From Streptomyces bottropensis ATCC 25435 (lineage in GTDB: Bacteria; Actinomycetota; Actinomycetes; Streptomycetales; Streptomycetaceae): a stretch of 64,000 bases of DNA. The notes below the pieces were generated by a model, which saw nothing but the letters and a program-made list of their open reading frames with translations, had not been told where the DNA came from and did not search any database. Location of the stretch: positions 6,283,519 through 6,347,518 of the forward strand of contig NZ_KB911581.1 in NCBI RefSeq assembly GCF_000383595.1, in the 5' to 3' direction. The translations under genes were made by a program, and so were the position numbers. Below are positions 8,416 to 17,156 of the stretch, piece after piece (position 1 is the stretch's first letter; each line of letters opens with the position of its first letter).

Positions 8416-9337
8416 GGCCGTACCTCTCCTCCGCCTTCCAGAAGTACACGAAGCCGCCGAGCGCGATCAGCGCGGCCCAGCCGCCGGCGACCGCCCACAC
8501 GTGCGGGGGCAGGTTCTGCGAGCCGTAGCCGTCGATCAGCGCGAAGCGCATCAGGTCCATGTAGATCGCTGCCGGGTTCCACTGCAGGACGCTGGCGATC
8601 CACTCGGGGTGGTCCTCCAGCATCACCGGGATGGAGAACATCACGCCGGAGGCGTACATCCAGGTCCGCATCACGAAAGGCATCAGCTGCGCGAGGTCCG
8701 GGGTCTTGGACCCCAGGCGGGCCATGATCAGCGCGAGGCCGGTGTTGAACAGGAACTGCAGCACCAGCACGGGGACGATCAGCAGCCAGGACAGCCGCGG
8801 GTAGCTGCCGAAGCCGACCGCCACGCAGAACAGCACGATCATCGAGAACATCAGCTGCTGGAGCTGCTGGAGCGCGAAGGAGATGGGCAGCGAGGCGCGC
8901 GGGAAGTGCAGGGCGCGCACGAGGCCCAGGTTGCCGGAGATCGCGCGGACGCCCGCCATCACGGAACTCTGCGTGAAGGTGAACACGAACACACCCGTGA
9001 CCAGGAACGGGATGTACACCTCGCGTGACATGCCCCGGTCGGCGTCGAGGATCAGGCCGAAGATCAGGAAGTACACGAGCGCGTTGAGCAGCGGGGTGGC
9101 CACCTGCCACAGCTGGCCCAGCTTGGCCTGGCTGTACTGCGCGGTGAGCTTCGCCTGGGAGAAGGCGAGGATGAAGTGACGCCGCCCCCACATCTGGCGG
9201 ACGTACTCCACGAGTCCGGGCCGGGCGCCGCTCACGGCGAGCCCGTACTTGGCGGCCAGTTCCGTCGCGGAGAGCCCGTCGTCGGGCGACGGACGGTCGC
9301 TCACCACAACCCTGCCGTCATGCGTTGTCTCACTCAC
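8408..9337 (-). CDS. ABC exporter permease, TagG type
   Basis: A 309-residue ABC-2 permease. After a soluble N-terminus of about 60 residues come six hydrophobic segments, including LLNALVYFLIFGLIL and SMIVLFCVAVGFGSY. The motif SQAKLGQLWQVATPLLNALVY is characteristic of the TagG/RfbA group that moves lipid-linked polymers across the membrane. It pairs with the overlapping ATPase downstream. A 95-nt gap separates it from the glycosyltransferase; I see no terminator there, so co-transcription is likely. Confidence 0.9.
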   Translation of the reverse strand: MSETTHDGRVVVSDRPSPDDGLSATELAAKYGLAVSGARPGLVEYVRQMWGRRHFILAFSQAKLTAQYSQAKLGQLWQVATPLLNALVYFLIFGLILDADRGMSREVYIPFLVTGVFVFTFTQSSVMAGVRAISGNLGLVRALHFPRASLPISFALQQLQQLMFSMIVLFCVAVGFGSYPRLSWLLIVPVLVLQFLFNTGLALIMARLGSKTPDLAQLMPFVMRTWMYASGVMFSIPVMLEDHPEWIASVLQWNPAAIYMDLMRFALIDGYGSQNLPPHVWAVAGGWAALIALGGFVYFWKAEERYGRG

Positions 9338-9432
9338 AAATGGAAACTTTCGTCCTCAAAGTGCGCAGCCTGGTCGGACCGAGGCGGAAACCTGGGCCGG
9401 GTACGGCCGAATGCTCTCAGATTTCGAGCTTG

Positions 9433-10305
9433 TCAGATGACGGGCGGTCGGCCCAGTCGGGTCAGCCGCCACACCGTACGCCACTTCATGGGCCGGCGGG
9501 GGCCGCAGGGGCTCGTCCAGCCCTCCTTGAAACCGCCGAACCAGGCCTTCAGCGCGGGGCCGGAGGGCTTGCGCAGGAGGGTCAGCAGCAGCCAGACGCC
9601 CAGGTAGACCGGGACGAGCGGGACCGGGAGGTTGCGGCGCGCGAGCCAGACGCGGTTGCGCGCGACCATGCGGTGATAGACCGCGTGCCGGGAGGGGGCG
9701 GTCGTGGGGTGGTACAGCACCATGTCGGAGCGGTAGTCGATCATCCAGCCCGCGTCGAGGGCCCGCCAGGCGAGGTCGGTCTCCTCGTGCGCGTAGAAGA
9801 ACTCGTCCGGGAGCCCGCCGACTTCGGCGAAGACCTGGGTGCGTACGGCGTTGGCGCCGCCGAGGAAGGTGGTGACCCGGGAGGAGCGCATCGGGTCGGC
9901 GGCCCGCAGCCGGGGGACATGGCGCCGCTGGGTCTGCCCGGTGTCCGGGTCGGCGATCCGGAAGCTGACGATGCCGAGTCGCGGGTCCTCCTCGAAGGCC
10001 CGGCGGCAGAGTTCGGCGGTGTCGTGGTGGGCGAGCAGGCCGTCGTCGTCGAGGAAGAGGAGCACGTCGACGTCCCGGCCGCTGGGGCCGAACGCCTCGA
10101 TGCCCGTGTTGCGGCCGCCGGGGATGCCGAGGTTCTCGGGCAGCTCGACCGTCCGTACGCCCTCGGGGACGTCCGGGACGGGCGAGCCGTTGCCGACGAC
10201 GACCACCTCGACCCGGTCGCCCTCCTGCTTGGCGACCGAGTCGAGGAGGGCGCGGAGTTCGTCGGGGCGGTTGCCCATGGTGATGATCACCGCGCCGACC
10301 TTCAT
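9433..10305 (-). CDS. Glycosyltransferase family 2
   Basis: A 290-residue GT-A enzyme. The start KVGAVIITMGNRPDELRALL is the GT2 nucleotide-sugar fold; VLLFLDDDGLL supplies the metal-binding DxD-type motif; EFFYAHEETDLAWRALDAGW is the acceptor/catalytic region seen in rhamnosyltransferase-like GT2 proteins. A short hydrophobic segment near the C-terminus (LVPVYLGVWLLLTLL) may anchor it to the membrane. The ATG at 10305 is used; an in-frame GTG at 10317 overlaps the upstream stop and is an equally possible coupled start. It probably adds a sugar to the polymer or lipid built by this operon. Confidence 0.88.
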   Translation of the reverse strand: MKVGAVIITMGNRPDELRALLDSVAKQEGDRVEVVVVGNGSPVPDVPEGVRTVELPENLGIPGGRNTGIEAFGPSGRDVDVLLFLDDDGLLAHHDTAELCRRAFEEDPRLGIVSFRIADPDTGQTQRRHVPRLRAADPMRSSRVTTFLGGANAVRTQVFAEVGGLPDEFFYAHEETDLAWRALDAGWMIDYRSDMVLYHPTTAPSRHAVYHRMVARNRVWLARRNLPVPLVPVYLGVWLLLTLLRKPSGPALKAWFGGFKEGWTSPCGPRRPMKWRTVWRLTRLGRPPVI

Positions 10306-10313
10306 GCCGCCGC

Positions 10314-11093
10314 TCACTTCAGCCTGCTGGAGGCCAGGATGGACACCAGGTGCAGCAGGGTCTGCAGCAGCGCGATGCCGGCGAGCACGGCGACGCCGAG
10401 CCGGGAGAAGAACAGGTCGCCCCGCATCTGGTCCAGGACCGCGAAGACCAGGATGAGCAGGGAGGCCTCGACGCCGAGGATCAGCCGGTGGAACTTCAGG
10501 GCGGCGGCGGCCCTGCGGGCCAGCGCCATGCCGGAGGAGCGCGGCTCGGCGGCCGACTCCTGGACCGGCGGCTTGCCCTGCTGGTGCCGGGCCACCCCGA
10601 CGAGATCCGTCTCGGCCTTGATCAGGATGGCACCCAGCGCGGCGAGCGTGCCGAGGAAGGCCCACAGCCAGTCGATGCGGCCGGTGCCCCACAGGTCGGC
10701 GGCGCGCAGGCCGAAGCCGACCAGCACGGCCGCGTCGCAGAGGTAGGCGCCGACCCGGTCCACGTAGATGCCGGCCATCGAGTACTGCTTGCGCCAGCGG
10801 GCGATCTCGCCGTCGACGCAGTCGAACAGCAGGTACAGCTGGACCATCAGCACACCGAGGACGGCGCCCGGGATGCCCGGCACCAGCAGGGCCGGGGCGG
10901 CGAGGACGCCGAAGACGGTCATCAGGTAGGTCAGCTGGTTGGGCGTGACCCGGGTGTTCACCAGGTGCCGGTCTATCCGCAGCGAGATCTCGCGCATGTA
11001 GAGCCGGCCGGCCCAGTGCTCACCGCTCCGCCGGTCCTTCACACCCGGGGGGTGAACGACCGGGCGGAGTTCAGCTACTGATGGCTTTGGCAT
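10314..11093 (-). CDS. CDP-alcohol phosphatidyltransferase-like membrane protein
   Basis: A 259-residue integral membrane protein of the CDP-alcohol phosphotransferase superfamily. The motif begins normally (D91-x2-D94-G95-x2-A98-R99-x8-G108-x3-D112), but the residue expected to be the fourth Asp, the proposed catalytic base, is Ala116 (DRVGAYL). Several hydrophobic segments follow. It may act on an unusual acceptor, use another base, or be non-catalytic. It overlaps the dehydrogenase gene by 23 nt. Family assignment is firm; substrate unknown. Confidence 0.85.
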   Translation of the reverse strand: MPKPSVAELRPVVHPPGVKDRRSGEHWAGRLYMREISLRIDRHLVNTRVTPNQLTYLMTVFGVLAAPALLVPGIPGAVLGVLMVQLYLLFDCVDGEIARWRKQYSMAGIYVDRVGAYLCDAAVLVGFGLRAADLWGTGRIDWLWAFLGTLAALGAILIKAETDLVGVARHQQGKPPVQESAAEPRSSGMALARRAAAALKFHRLILGVEASLLILVFAVLDQMRGDLFFSRLGVAVLAGIALLQTLLHLVSILASSRLK

Positions 11094-12135
11094 AGTCGGC
11101 GTAGGCGTCCTTGATCTGGTCGGTGCTCAGTTCGAGGTGTTCCAGGATGGTGTAGCGGCCCGGCCGGGTCTGCGGGGCGAACTCCACGACCTGGACGAAC
11201 TCGTCCACGGTGAAGCCGATCTCGTCCGGGAGGACCGGCAGGCCGTGGTGGCGCAGGACCTCGACCATCTGGCCCGCGACCTCGTGGTTGCCCCGCAGGA
11301 ACGTGGCGAACGCGCCGCCGAGGCCGCACTGTTCGCCGTGCAGGGCGTTGCGCTTGGGGAAGGTCAGGTCGAAGGCGTGGCTGATCTCGTGACAGGCGCC
11401 CGAGGCGGGACGGCTGTCGCCGGCCACGGACATGGAGATCCCGCACAGGACGAGCGACTCGGACAACGTCGTCAGGAACTCGTCGTCGCCGACCCCGCCG
11501 GGGTGGCGGAGCACGGCCTCGGCGGCCTGGCGGGCCATGGCGGCGGCCAGTCCGTCGACCTTCTCGCCCGTCTCCCGGCTGGACAGCTCCCAGTCGGCCA
11601 CGGCGGAGATCTTGCAGATCACGTCGCCGATGCCGGCGCGCACGAAGCGCACCGGTGCCTCGCGGATGACGTCGAGGTCGATGACGATGCCGATCGGGTT
11701 CGGCACACCGTAGGAGCCGCGGCCCGCGTCGTTGTCGAGGGTGGCGACCGGGGAGCACAGACCGTCGTTGGCGAGGTTGGTGGCGACGGCGACCAGCGGC
11801 AGGCCCACCCGGGCGGCCGCGTACTTGGCACAGTCGATGACCTTGCCGCCGCCGAGCCCGACCACGGCGTCGTAGTGACCGCCCTTCTTGATCGAGTCGG
11901 CGAGCCGCACCGCGCCGTCGATGGTGCCGTCGGCGTCGCAGAACCAGTCGGCCTCCGGGAACGCCGGGGCGAACCGGTCGCGCAGCGCGGCGCCGGAGCC
12001 GGCGCTGATGGCGAAGGCCAGCCGGCCCGACGGCGCGATGCGCTGGTCCGACAGGATCGTCGCCAGGTCATCGAGCGCGCCGGGACGGATGTCCACGACG
12101 ATCGGCGAGGGGATGAGCCTCGTCAGTACTGGCAC
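11071..12135 (-). CDS. sn-Glycerol-1-phosphate dehydrogenase-like enzyme
   Basis: A 354-residue protein of the iron-alcohol-dehydrogenase/dehydroquinate-synthase fold, closest by motif to the glycerol-1-phosphate dehydrogenase (AraM/EgsA) branch. It has the NAD(P)-binding GLGGGKVIDCAKYAA, the signature NDGLCSPVA, and metal ligands expected in GIGDVICK, CHEISHAFD and LHGEQCGLG. That family reduces DHAP to sn-glycerol-1-phosphate. With a cytidylyltransferase upstream and CDP-alcohol transferases around it, it could make the phospho-alcohol that is then activated. A different polyol phosphate is possible. Overlaps the nucleotidyltransferase gene by 13 nt. Confidence 0.85.
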   Translation of the reverse strand: MPVLTRLIPSPIVVDIRPGALDDLATILSDQRIAPSGRLAFAISAGSGAALRDRFAPAFPEADWFCDADGTIDGAVRLADSIKKGGHYDAVVGLGGGKVIDCAKYAAARVGLPLVAVATNLANDGLCSPVATLDNDAGRGSYGVPNPIGIVIDLDVIREAPVRFVRAGIGDVICKISAVADWELSSRETGEKVDGLAAAMARQAAEAVLRHPGGVGDDEFLTTLSESLVLCGISMSVAGDSRPASGACHEISHAFDLTFPKRNALHGEQCGLGGAFATFLRGNHEVAGQMVEVLRHHGLPVLPDEIGFTVDEFVQVVEFAPQTRPGRYTILEHLELSTDQIKDAYADYAKAISS

Positions 12136-12875
12136 GCGATCTCACGTCCCTTGGCGAGGTCGTCGTGGTTGTCGATCTCGACCCACTTGACGTCACCGAT
12201 GGGGGCCACGTCGATACGGAAGCCGCGGTTCACGAGCTCCTGGTAGCCGTGCTCGTAGAACTGCTGCGGGTCCGTCTCGAAGACCGTCTTCAGGGCGTCG
12301 GCCAGCTCGTCGGCGGCCTCGCCCTCGATGAGGGTGACGCCGATGTACTCACCGGTCGCCTCGGCCGGGTCCATCAGCTTGGTGATCTTCGTCATGTCGC
12401 CCTCGGGGCCGACGACGACCTTCATCTCCTCGTCGGCGAGGGACTTCACCGTGTCGAGGGCGAGAATGATCTTCTTGCCGTCGCCGCGGGCGGCCAGCAG
12501 GGTCTTCTCGACGGAGACCGGGTGCACGGTGTCGCCGTTGGCGAGGATCACCGAGTGCTTGATGGCGTCACGGCCGCACCACAGGGAGTAGGCGTTGTTC
12601 CACTCCTCGGCCTTGTCGTTGTCGATCAGGGTGATCTTGACGCCGTACTTCTGCTCCAGCGCCTCGCGGCGCTCGTAGACGGCCTCCTTGCGGTACCCGA
12701 CGATGATCGCGACCTCGGTCAGGCCGATCTCGGCGAAGTTGCCGAGCGTCAGGTCGAGAACGGTGAGGCTGTCCTCGTCGCCCTCCGGACCGACCGGCAC
12801 GAGCGCCTTGGGAAGGGTGTCGGTGTAGGGGCGAAGACGCCGTCCGGCGCCGGCCGCCAGCACGAGGCCGATCAT
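12123..12875 (-). CDS. Phospho-alcohol cytidylyltransferase (LicC/IPCT-like)
   Basis: A 250-residue nucleotidyltransferase. The loop LAAGAGRRLRPYTDTLPKAL is the standard nucleotide-binding motif. NDKAEEWNNAYSLW resembles the NN-x-YSL signature of LicC choline-phosphate and inositol-phosphate cytidylyltransferases rather than sugar-nucleotide enzymes. VILANGDTVH supplies metal-binding acidic residues. It probably makes a CDP-alcohol used by the neighbouring CDP-alcohol phosphotransferases. Its start overlaps the preceding stop by four bases (ATGA). Confidence 0.87.
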   Translation of the reverse strand: MIGLVLAAGAGRRLRPYTDTLPKALVPVGPEGDEDSLTVLDLTLGNFAEIGLTEVAIIVGYRKEAVYERREALEQKYGVKITLIDNDKAEEWNNAYSLWCGRDAIKHSVILANGDTVHPVSVEKTLLAARGDGKKIILALDTVKSLADEEMKVVVGPEGDMTKITKLMDPAEATGEYIGVTLIEGEAADELADALKTVFETDPQQFYEHGYQELVNRGFRIDVAPIGDVKWVEIDNHDDLAKGREIACQY

Positions 12876-14677
12876 GCGGGTTCTCCTTCATCGTGTACGG
12901 CGGGTGCGCCTGTCTTATGGGCGGTCACCCAGAAGCGGATGCTCTCGAAGAGCACCAGCAGCGCCACGGTCACGGCGAGAGCCGTGAGCGCGACCTTGAA
13001 CTCTGTGGGCGCGAGCAGCGCGGCCAGGACGGTGACCAGCAGGGTCCTGCCTTCGTGTCCCCCGATGGCCCGCACCAGCCACTGCGGCGGCGCTCCGGCG
13101 TCCCCGCGGATGCGGTACACCGTGTCGTAGTGATGGTAGGCGACCGCGGCCACCAGCCCGAAAGCCGCCGGAAGGGCGCCGTTCACCTCGGCCTTCGCCG
13201 CGAGGATCAGGACGGTGCCGTACTCGGCGGCGCGGAAGAGCGGGGGGATCAGCCAGTCGAGGGGGCCCTTGAGGGGGCGGGCGACGGCTTCCGCGGACAC
13301 CAGGACGTACGCGCCGGCGCAGATGACCACCGCCCGGCCGGGCCCGTCGATCCAGGCCGCGAGCACCACGACGGCAGCGCCCGCGAGGGCGAACACCGGC
13401 GCCAGGGCACGCGGTCCGCCGGGCAGGACACGGGCGAGGAACTCGGCCAGGGGCCCGCTGTCCGCGAGGTCCGCCAGCGCCCGCGCCGCACGGTCCGTCC
13501 GCTTCGCCTTGCGCGTCAGTGAGCGCAGGACGCGGCCGGCCGTGGTGTAGGTCGCGGCGAAGGCACAGCCGACGAGCAGCGCGTAGAAGGTGACGCGCGG
13601 TGTGGTGACCGCCGTGAGGACGGCGATCATGGCCCAGCGCTCACCGATCGGCAGGACGATCATCCGGCGGATCCAGACCGTCCAGCCGACGCTGTCGAGC
13701 TTGCCCGAAAGCGCGGCCGTGGGGCTGGTGTTGGCGGTGGCGTCGTGATTCGCCTCGTTGAAGGAGAAGTCGACGATGTGCCGGCAGCTCTGCAGGACCA
13801 TCGCGCCGAGCGCGAGGGCCCATACATCGTCACCGCCGCGGGCGGCGCCGAGGGCGAGGCCCGCGTAGTAGGCGTACTCCTTGGCGCGATCGAAGGTGGC
13901 GTCGAGCCAGGCGCCGAGCGTGGAGTACTGCAGGGAGTAGCGGGCCAACTGGCCGTCGGTGCAGTCGAGGACGAAGGAGAGGATCAGCAGCAGGCCGGCC
14001 GCGACGTAGCCGCCGCGGGTGCCGGTGGCCGCGCAGCCCGCCGCGATCAGGGCGGTGATCAGCGAGGCCGTGGTGACCTGGTTCGGGGTCAGGCCCCGGC
14101 GGGCGCACCAGCGGGCGAGGTAGCGGGAGTACGGGCTGATGCAGTACGTGGTGAAGAAGCCGTCGCGGGACTTCACCGCGGTGCGCAGGCGTACGGCCTC
14201 GTCGTCGACGGCGGCGACCGCCCGGTGGGCCTCGTCGCGGGTCCGCGGGTCGGCGGGGACGGCGGCGACCAGGGTGCCGAGTTCGGGGCGGTACAGGCTG
14301 ACGCCGTCCGCGTCGAGGGCGGCGACGATCCGGTCGGCGACGCTGTCGACGGCGACGGCGGTGCCGCCGCTCGCGGCGGGGTTCTCGCGGGTGAGCACCC
14401 GGGTCAGCGCCTGACGGCCGGCGGCCCGTACGGTCACGGCGCCCGGCAGGGCGGCCGCCTCGAAGCGGGGGTCGGTGAGTCCCAGGCGCAGGGCGTGCAC
14501 GTGGCCCACGAAGCGGGCGTCGACGATCGCGACCCGCTGGTCCGCGGGCACCGCCGCCAGGAGCCTCGCGGCGTCACCGGCGTCGGAGGCGACCCGCACG
14601 TCGAAGCCGAGCGAGCGCAGATCGCCCTCCAGCGACGATCCGGGCACCGGCTGACCGGTGAGGATGGCGGTCGACAG
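12872..14677 (-). CDS. Fusion protein with CDP-alcohol phosphotransferase domain (DUF5941-like C-terminus)
   Basis: A 601-residue protein and first gene of the operon. Residues 1-160 form a soluble, degenerate nucleotidyltransferase-like domain beginning STAILTGQPVPGS. A complete CDP-alcohol motif follows (D238-x2-D241-G-x2-A245-R246-x8-G255-x3-D259-x3-D263), with many membrane segments, then a further hydrophobic region resembling what I recall as DUF5941. A CTG start at 14677 is preferred: GGAG lies 9 nt upstream, a stop is close by in frame, and the domain would otherwise lose its first residues. The usual alternative is GTG at 14647, which has no ribosome site. Confidence 0.8.
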   Translation of the reverse strand: MSTAILTGQPVPGSSLEGDLRSLGFDVRVASDAGDAARLLAAVPADQRVAIVDARFVGHVHALRLGLTDPRFEAAALPGAVTVRAAGRQALTRVLTRENPAASGGTAVAVDSVADRIVAALDADGVSLYRPELGTLVAAVPADPRTRDEAHRAVAAVDDEAVRLRTAVKSRDGFFTTYCISPYSRYLARWCARRGLTPNQVTTASLITALIAAGCAATGTRGGYVAAGLLLILSFVLDCTDGQLARYSLQYSTLGAWLDATFDRAKEYAYYAGLALGAARGGDDVWALALGAMVLQSCRHIVDFSFNEANHDATANTSPTAALSGKLDSVGWTVWIRRMIVLPIGERWAMIAVLTAVTTPRVTFYALLVGCAFAATYTTAGRVLRSLTRKAKRTDRAARALADLADSGPLAEFLARVLPGGPRALAPVFALAGAAVVVLAAWIDGPGRAVVICAGAYVLVSAEAVARPLKGPLDWLIPPLFRAAEYGTVLILAAKAEVNGALPAAFGLVAAVAYHHYDTVYRIRGDAGAPPQWLVRAIGGHEGRTLLVTVLAALLAPTEFKVALTALAVTVALLVLFESIRFWVTAHKTGAPAVHDEGEPA

Positions 14678-15090
14678 AGGAACTCACTCCCTGGGTGCCG
14701 ACGCGACCGCGCCGGACATGTACGTGGTGGAAGGCGGCCAGGCCCTGGGGGCCGGCGGCGTGTCGGCAGAGGTTATCGGATGAAGGGAAGCAGGCGTTCA
14801 CCGCCCGTTCACGGCCTGATCGGTCGCACCTGCTCAGGGCGTTGCTCCTCCGCCGCGATCATCATCGGGGATGTGGGGGGTGCGCCACAAACTCCGGTAC
14901 GCATATCAGTTCATACGGGGTCAAGGAGTGGGTGCGGGCCCCTGTGAGGACCGTGATCCGCGTCCCCCGCACACCGCGCGGGGAACCGTGCGTCGGGCCA
15001 CGACGAGAGCCGTGCCCGCCAACCCTGCACGCCCTCCCCGGTGAACGGACACAACACGGCCCCCGGCCCGCCCCCGAATAAGGTGGCCCC
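14678..15090. other. Divergent intergenic region, polymer operon / galE
   Basis: About 410 bp between two divergently read genes. It must carry both promoters; I found no clear -35/-10 pair and no strong dyad. GGTGG just before the galE ATG can serve as its ribosome site. Confidence 0.5.
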
Positions 15091-16059
15091 ATGACATGGC
15101 TGATCACAGGCGGGGCGGGCTACATCGGCGCACACGTGGCGAAGGTCATGACCGAGGCCGGCGAACAGGTCGTCGCACTGGACGACCTCTCCGCAGGGGT
15201 CCGCGGCCGCCTCCCCGAGCACATCCCGCTGGTCCACGGCTCCGCCCTCGACGCCGACCTCCTCAAGCGCGTCCTGGCCGAGCACGCCGTGACCGGCGTG
15301 GTCCACCTCGCCGCCCGCAAGCAGGTGGGCGAGTCCGTCGCCCAGCCCACCCGCTACTACCAGGAGAACGTCGGCGGTCTCGCCACCCTCCTGGAGGCGG
15401 CGGCCGGAGCCGGGGTGGACCGCTTCGTCTTCTCCTCCTCCGCCGCCGTCTACGGCAACCCGGACGTGGACCTCATCACCGAGGACACCCCGTGCGCCCC
15501 GATGAGCCCGTACGGCGAGACCAAACTCGCCGGGGAATGGCTGGTCCGGGCCGCCGGCCGGGCGCACGGCATGGCCACCGTGTGCCTGCGGTACTTCAAC
15601 GTGGCGGGGGCCGCCGACGCGGCACTGGCCGACACGGGCGTCTTCAACGTCGTCCCGATGGTCTTCGACCGCCTCACCCGTGACGAGGCCCCGCGGATCT
15701 TCGGCGACGACTACCCGACCCCGGACGGCACCTGCGTGCGGGACTACATCCACGTCGCCGATCTCGCCGACGCGCACCTCGCGGCCGCCCGGCGCCTCGC
15801 CGGGGGCGCCACGGGCGACCTGACCGTGAACATCGGCCGCGGCGAGGGCGTTTCGGTCCGCGAACTCATCGACCTGGTGGGCGAGGTGACCGGCGACCGA
15901 CGCCCCGCGCTCGTCGAGGCGCGCCGTCCCGGCGACGCGCCGCGCGCGGTCGCCTCGGCCGCACGGGCCGAACGGGAGCTCGGCTGGACGGCCCGGCGCG
16001 GGGTGCGCGAGATGGTCGAGTCGGCCTGGGAGGGCTGGCGGTTGCATCGCGGCCTCTGA
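15091..16059 (+). CDS. galE: UDP-glucose 4-epimerase
   Basis: A 322-residue extended SDR. NAD-binding GGAGYIGAHVAK at the N-terminus, SSSAAVYGNP, and the catalytic SPYGETKLAGEW (YxxxK) are all present. It interconverts UDP-glucose and UDP-galactose, giving galactose units for wall or extracellular polymers, or allowing galactose catabolism. It is transcribed away from the exporter operon and is followed by a strong hairpin, so it is probably monocistronic. Confidence 0.93.
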   Translation: MTWLITGGAGYIGAHVAKVMTEAGEQVVALDDLSAGVRGRLPEHIPLVHGSALDADLLKRVLAEHAVTGVVHLAARKQVGESVAQPTRYYQENVGGLATLLEAAAGAGVDRFVFSSSAAVYGNPDVDLITEDTPCAPMSPYGETKLAGEWLVRAAGRAHGMATVCLRYFNVAGAADAALADTGVFNVVPMVFDRLTRDEAPRIFGDDYPTPDGTCVRDYIHVADLADAHLAAARRLAGGATGDLTVNIGRGEGVSVRELIDLVGEVTGDRRPALVEARRPGDAPRAVASAARAERELGWTARRGVREMVESAWEGWRLHRGL

Positions 16060-16079
16060 CCCGTACCGATCATGGCAAC

Positions 16080-16114
16080 GCTCTGACCTGCACATCGTTT
16101 CCGCAGGTCAGAGC
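16080..16114 (+). terminator. galE terminator hairpin
   Basis: A perfect 12-bp inverted repeat (GCTCTGACCTGC and its complement) with an 11-nt loop, 20 nt after the galE stop. Confidence 0.75.
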
Positions 16115-16217
16115 ACATGACAACGGTGTTCAGTGCCGCGTTGCCGGATACCCCCCACCCGTAGTTCACTGTGGTCCGGAGCCGAACACACGGACGCTTT
16201 CGAGAGGCGGCAACCCC

Positions 16218-17156
16218 ATGGGGGCTGGGCACGATCACGGGCACGCGCATCACGCGCCGACCACGGGTACGGCGGCAGCGGCGTACCGCGGACGGCTGCG
16301 CGTCGCGCTGTCGATCACGCTCACCGTCATGGTGGTCGAGATCGTCGGCGGCGTGCTCGCCGATTCGCTCGCGCTCATCGCGGACGCGGCCCACATGGCG
16401 ACGGACGCGGTGGGTCTCGGGATGGCGCTCCTCGCGATCCACTTCGCGAACCGCCCGCCGAGCGGCAACCGCACCTTCGGCTACGCCCGCGCCGAGATAC
16501 TCGCGGCGCTCGCGAACTGCCTGCTGCTGCTCGGCGTCGGCGGCTACGTCCTGTACGAGGCGATCCAGCGCTTCGTCACACCGGTCGGCACCGAGGGCGG
16601 GCTGACCGTCGTGTTCGGCGCGATCGGTCTGGTCGCGAACATGATCTCGCTGACGCTGCTGATGCGCGGCCAGAAGGAGAGCCTGAACGTACGGGGCGCC
16701 TTCCTGGAGGTGGCCGCGGACGCCCTCGGCTCGGTGGCGGTGATCATCTCCGCGACGGTCGTCCTGCTCACCGGCTGGCAGGCCGCGGACCCGATCGCCT
16801 CGCTGGTCATCGGCCTGATGATCGTCCCGCGGACGGTGAAACTGCTGCGCGAGACCCTCGACGTCCTGCTGGAGGCGGCCCCGAAGAACGTCGACATGGC
16901 CGAGGTGCGAGCCCACATCCTGGCGCTGCCCGGCGTGGAGGACGTCCACGACCTGCACGCCTGGACGATCACGTCCGGTATGCCGGTGCTCTCCGCCCAT
17001 GTGGTGGTCGGCTCCGACACGCTGGACTCCATCGGCCACGAGAAGATGCTGCACGACCTCCAGGGCTGCATCGGCGACCACTTCGACGTCGAGCACTGCA
17101 CCTTCCAGCTGGAGCCGAGCGGCCACGCGGAACACGAGGCGAGACTGTGTCACTGA
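16218..17156 (+). CDS. Cation diffusion facilitator (CzcD/ZitB type)
   Basis: A 312-residue CDF exporter for zinc or related divalent metals. The histidine-rich start (GHDHGHAHH) is a typical metal-binding tail. Six membrane segments follow, with the paired HxxxD transport-site motif in ADAAHMATDAVG and a second acidic site in VAADALGSV. The C-terminal cytoplasmic domain ends in HDLHAWTITSG. It overlaps the downstream acetyltransferase gene by ten bases. Confidence 0.93.
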   Translation: MGAGHDHGHAHHAPTTGTAAAAYRGRLRVALSITLTVMVVEIVGGVLADSLALIADAAHMATDAVGLGMALLAIHFANRPPSGNRTFGYARAEILAALANCLLLLGVGGYVLYEAIQRFVTPVGTEGGLTVVFGAIGLVANMISLTLLMRGQKESLNVRGAFLEVAADALGSVAVIISATVVLLTGWQAADPIASLVIGLMIVPRTVKLLRETLDVLLEAAPKNVDMAEVRAHILALPGVEDVHDLHAWTITSGMPVLSAHVVVGSDTLDSIGHEKMLHDLQGCIGDHFDVEHCTFQLEPSGHAEHEARLCH

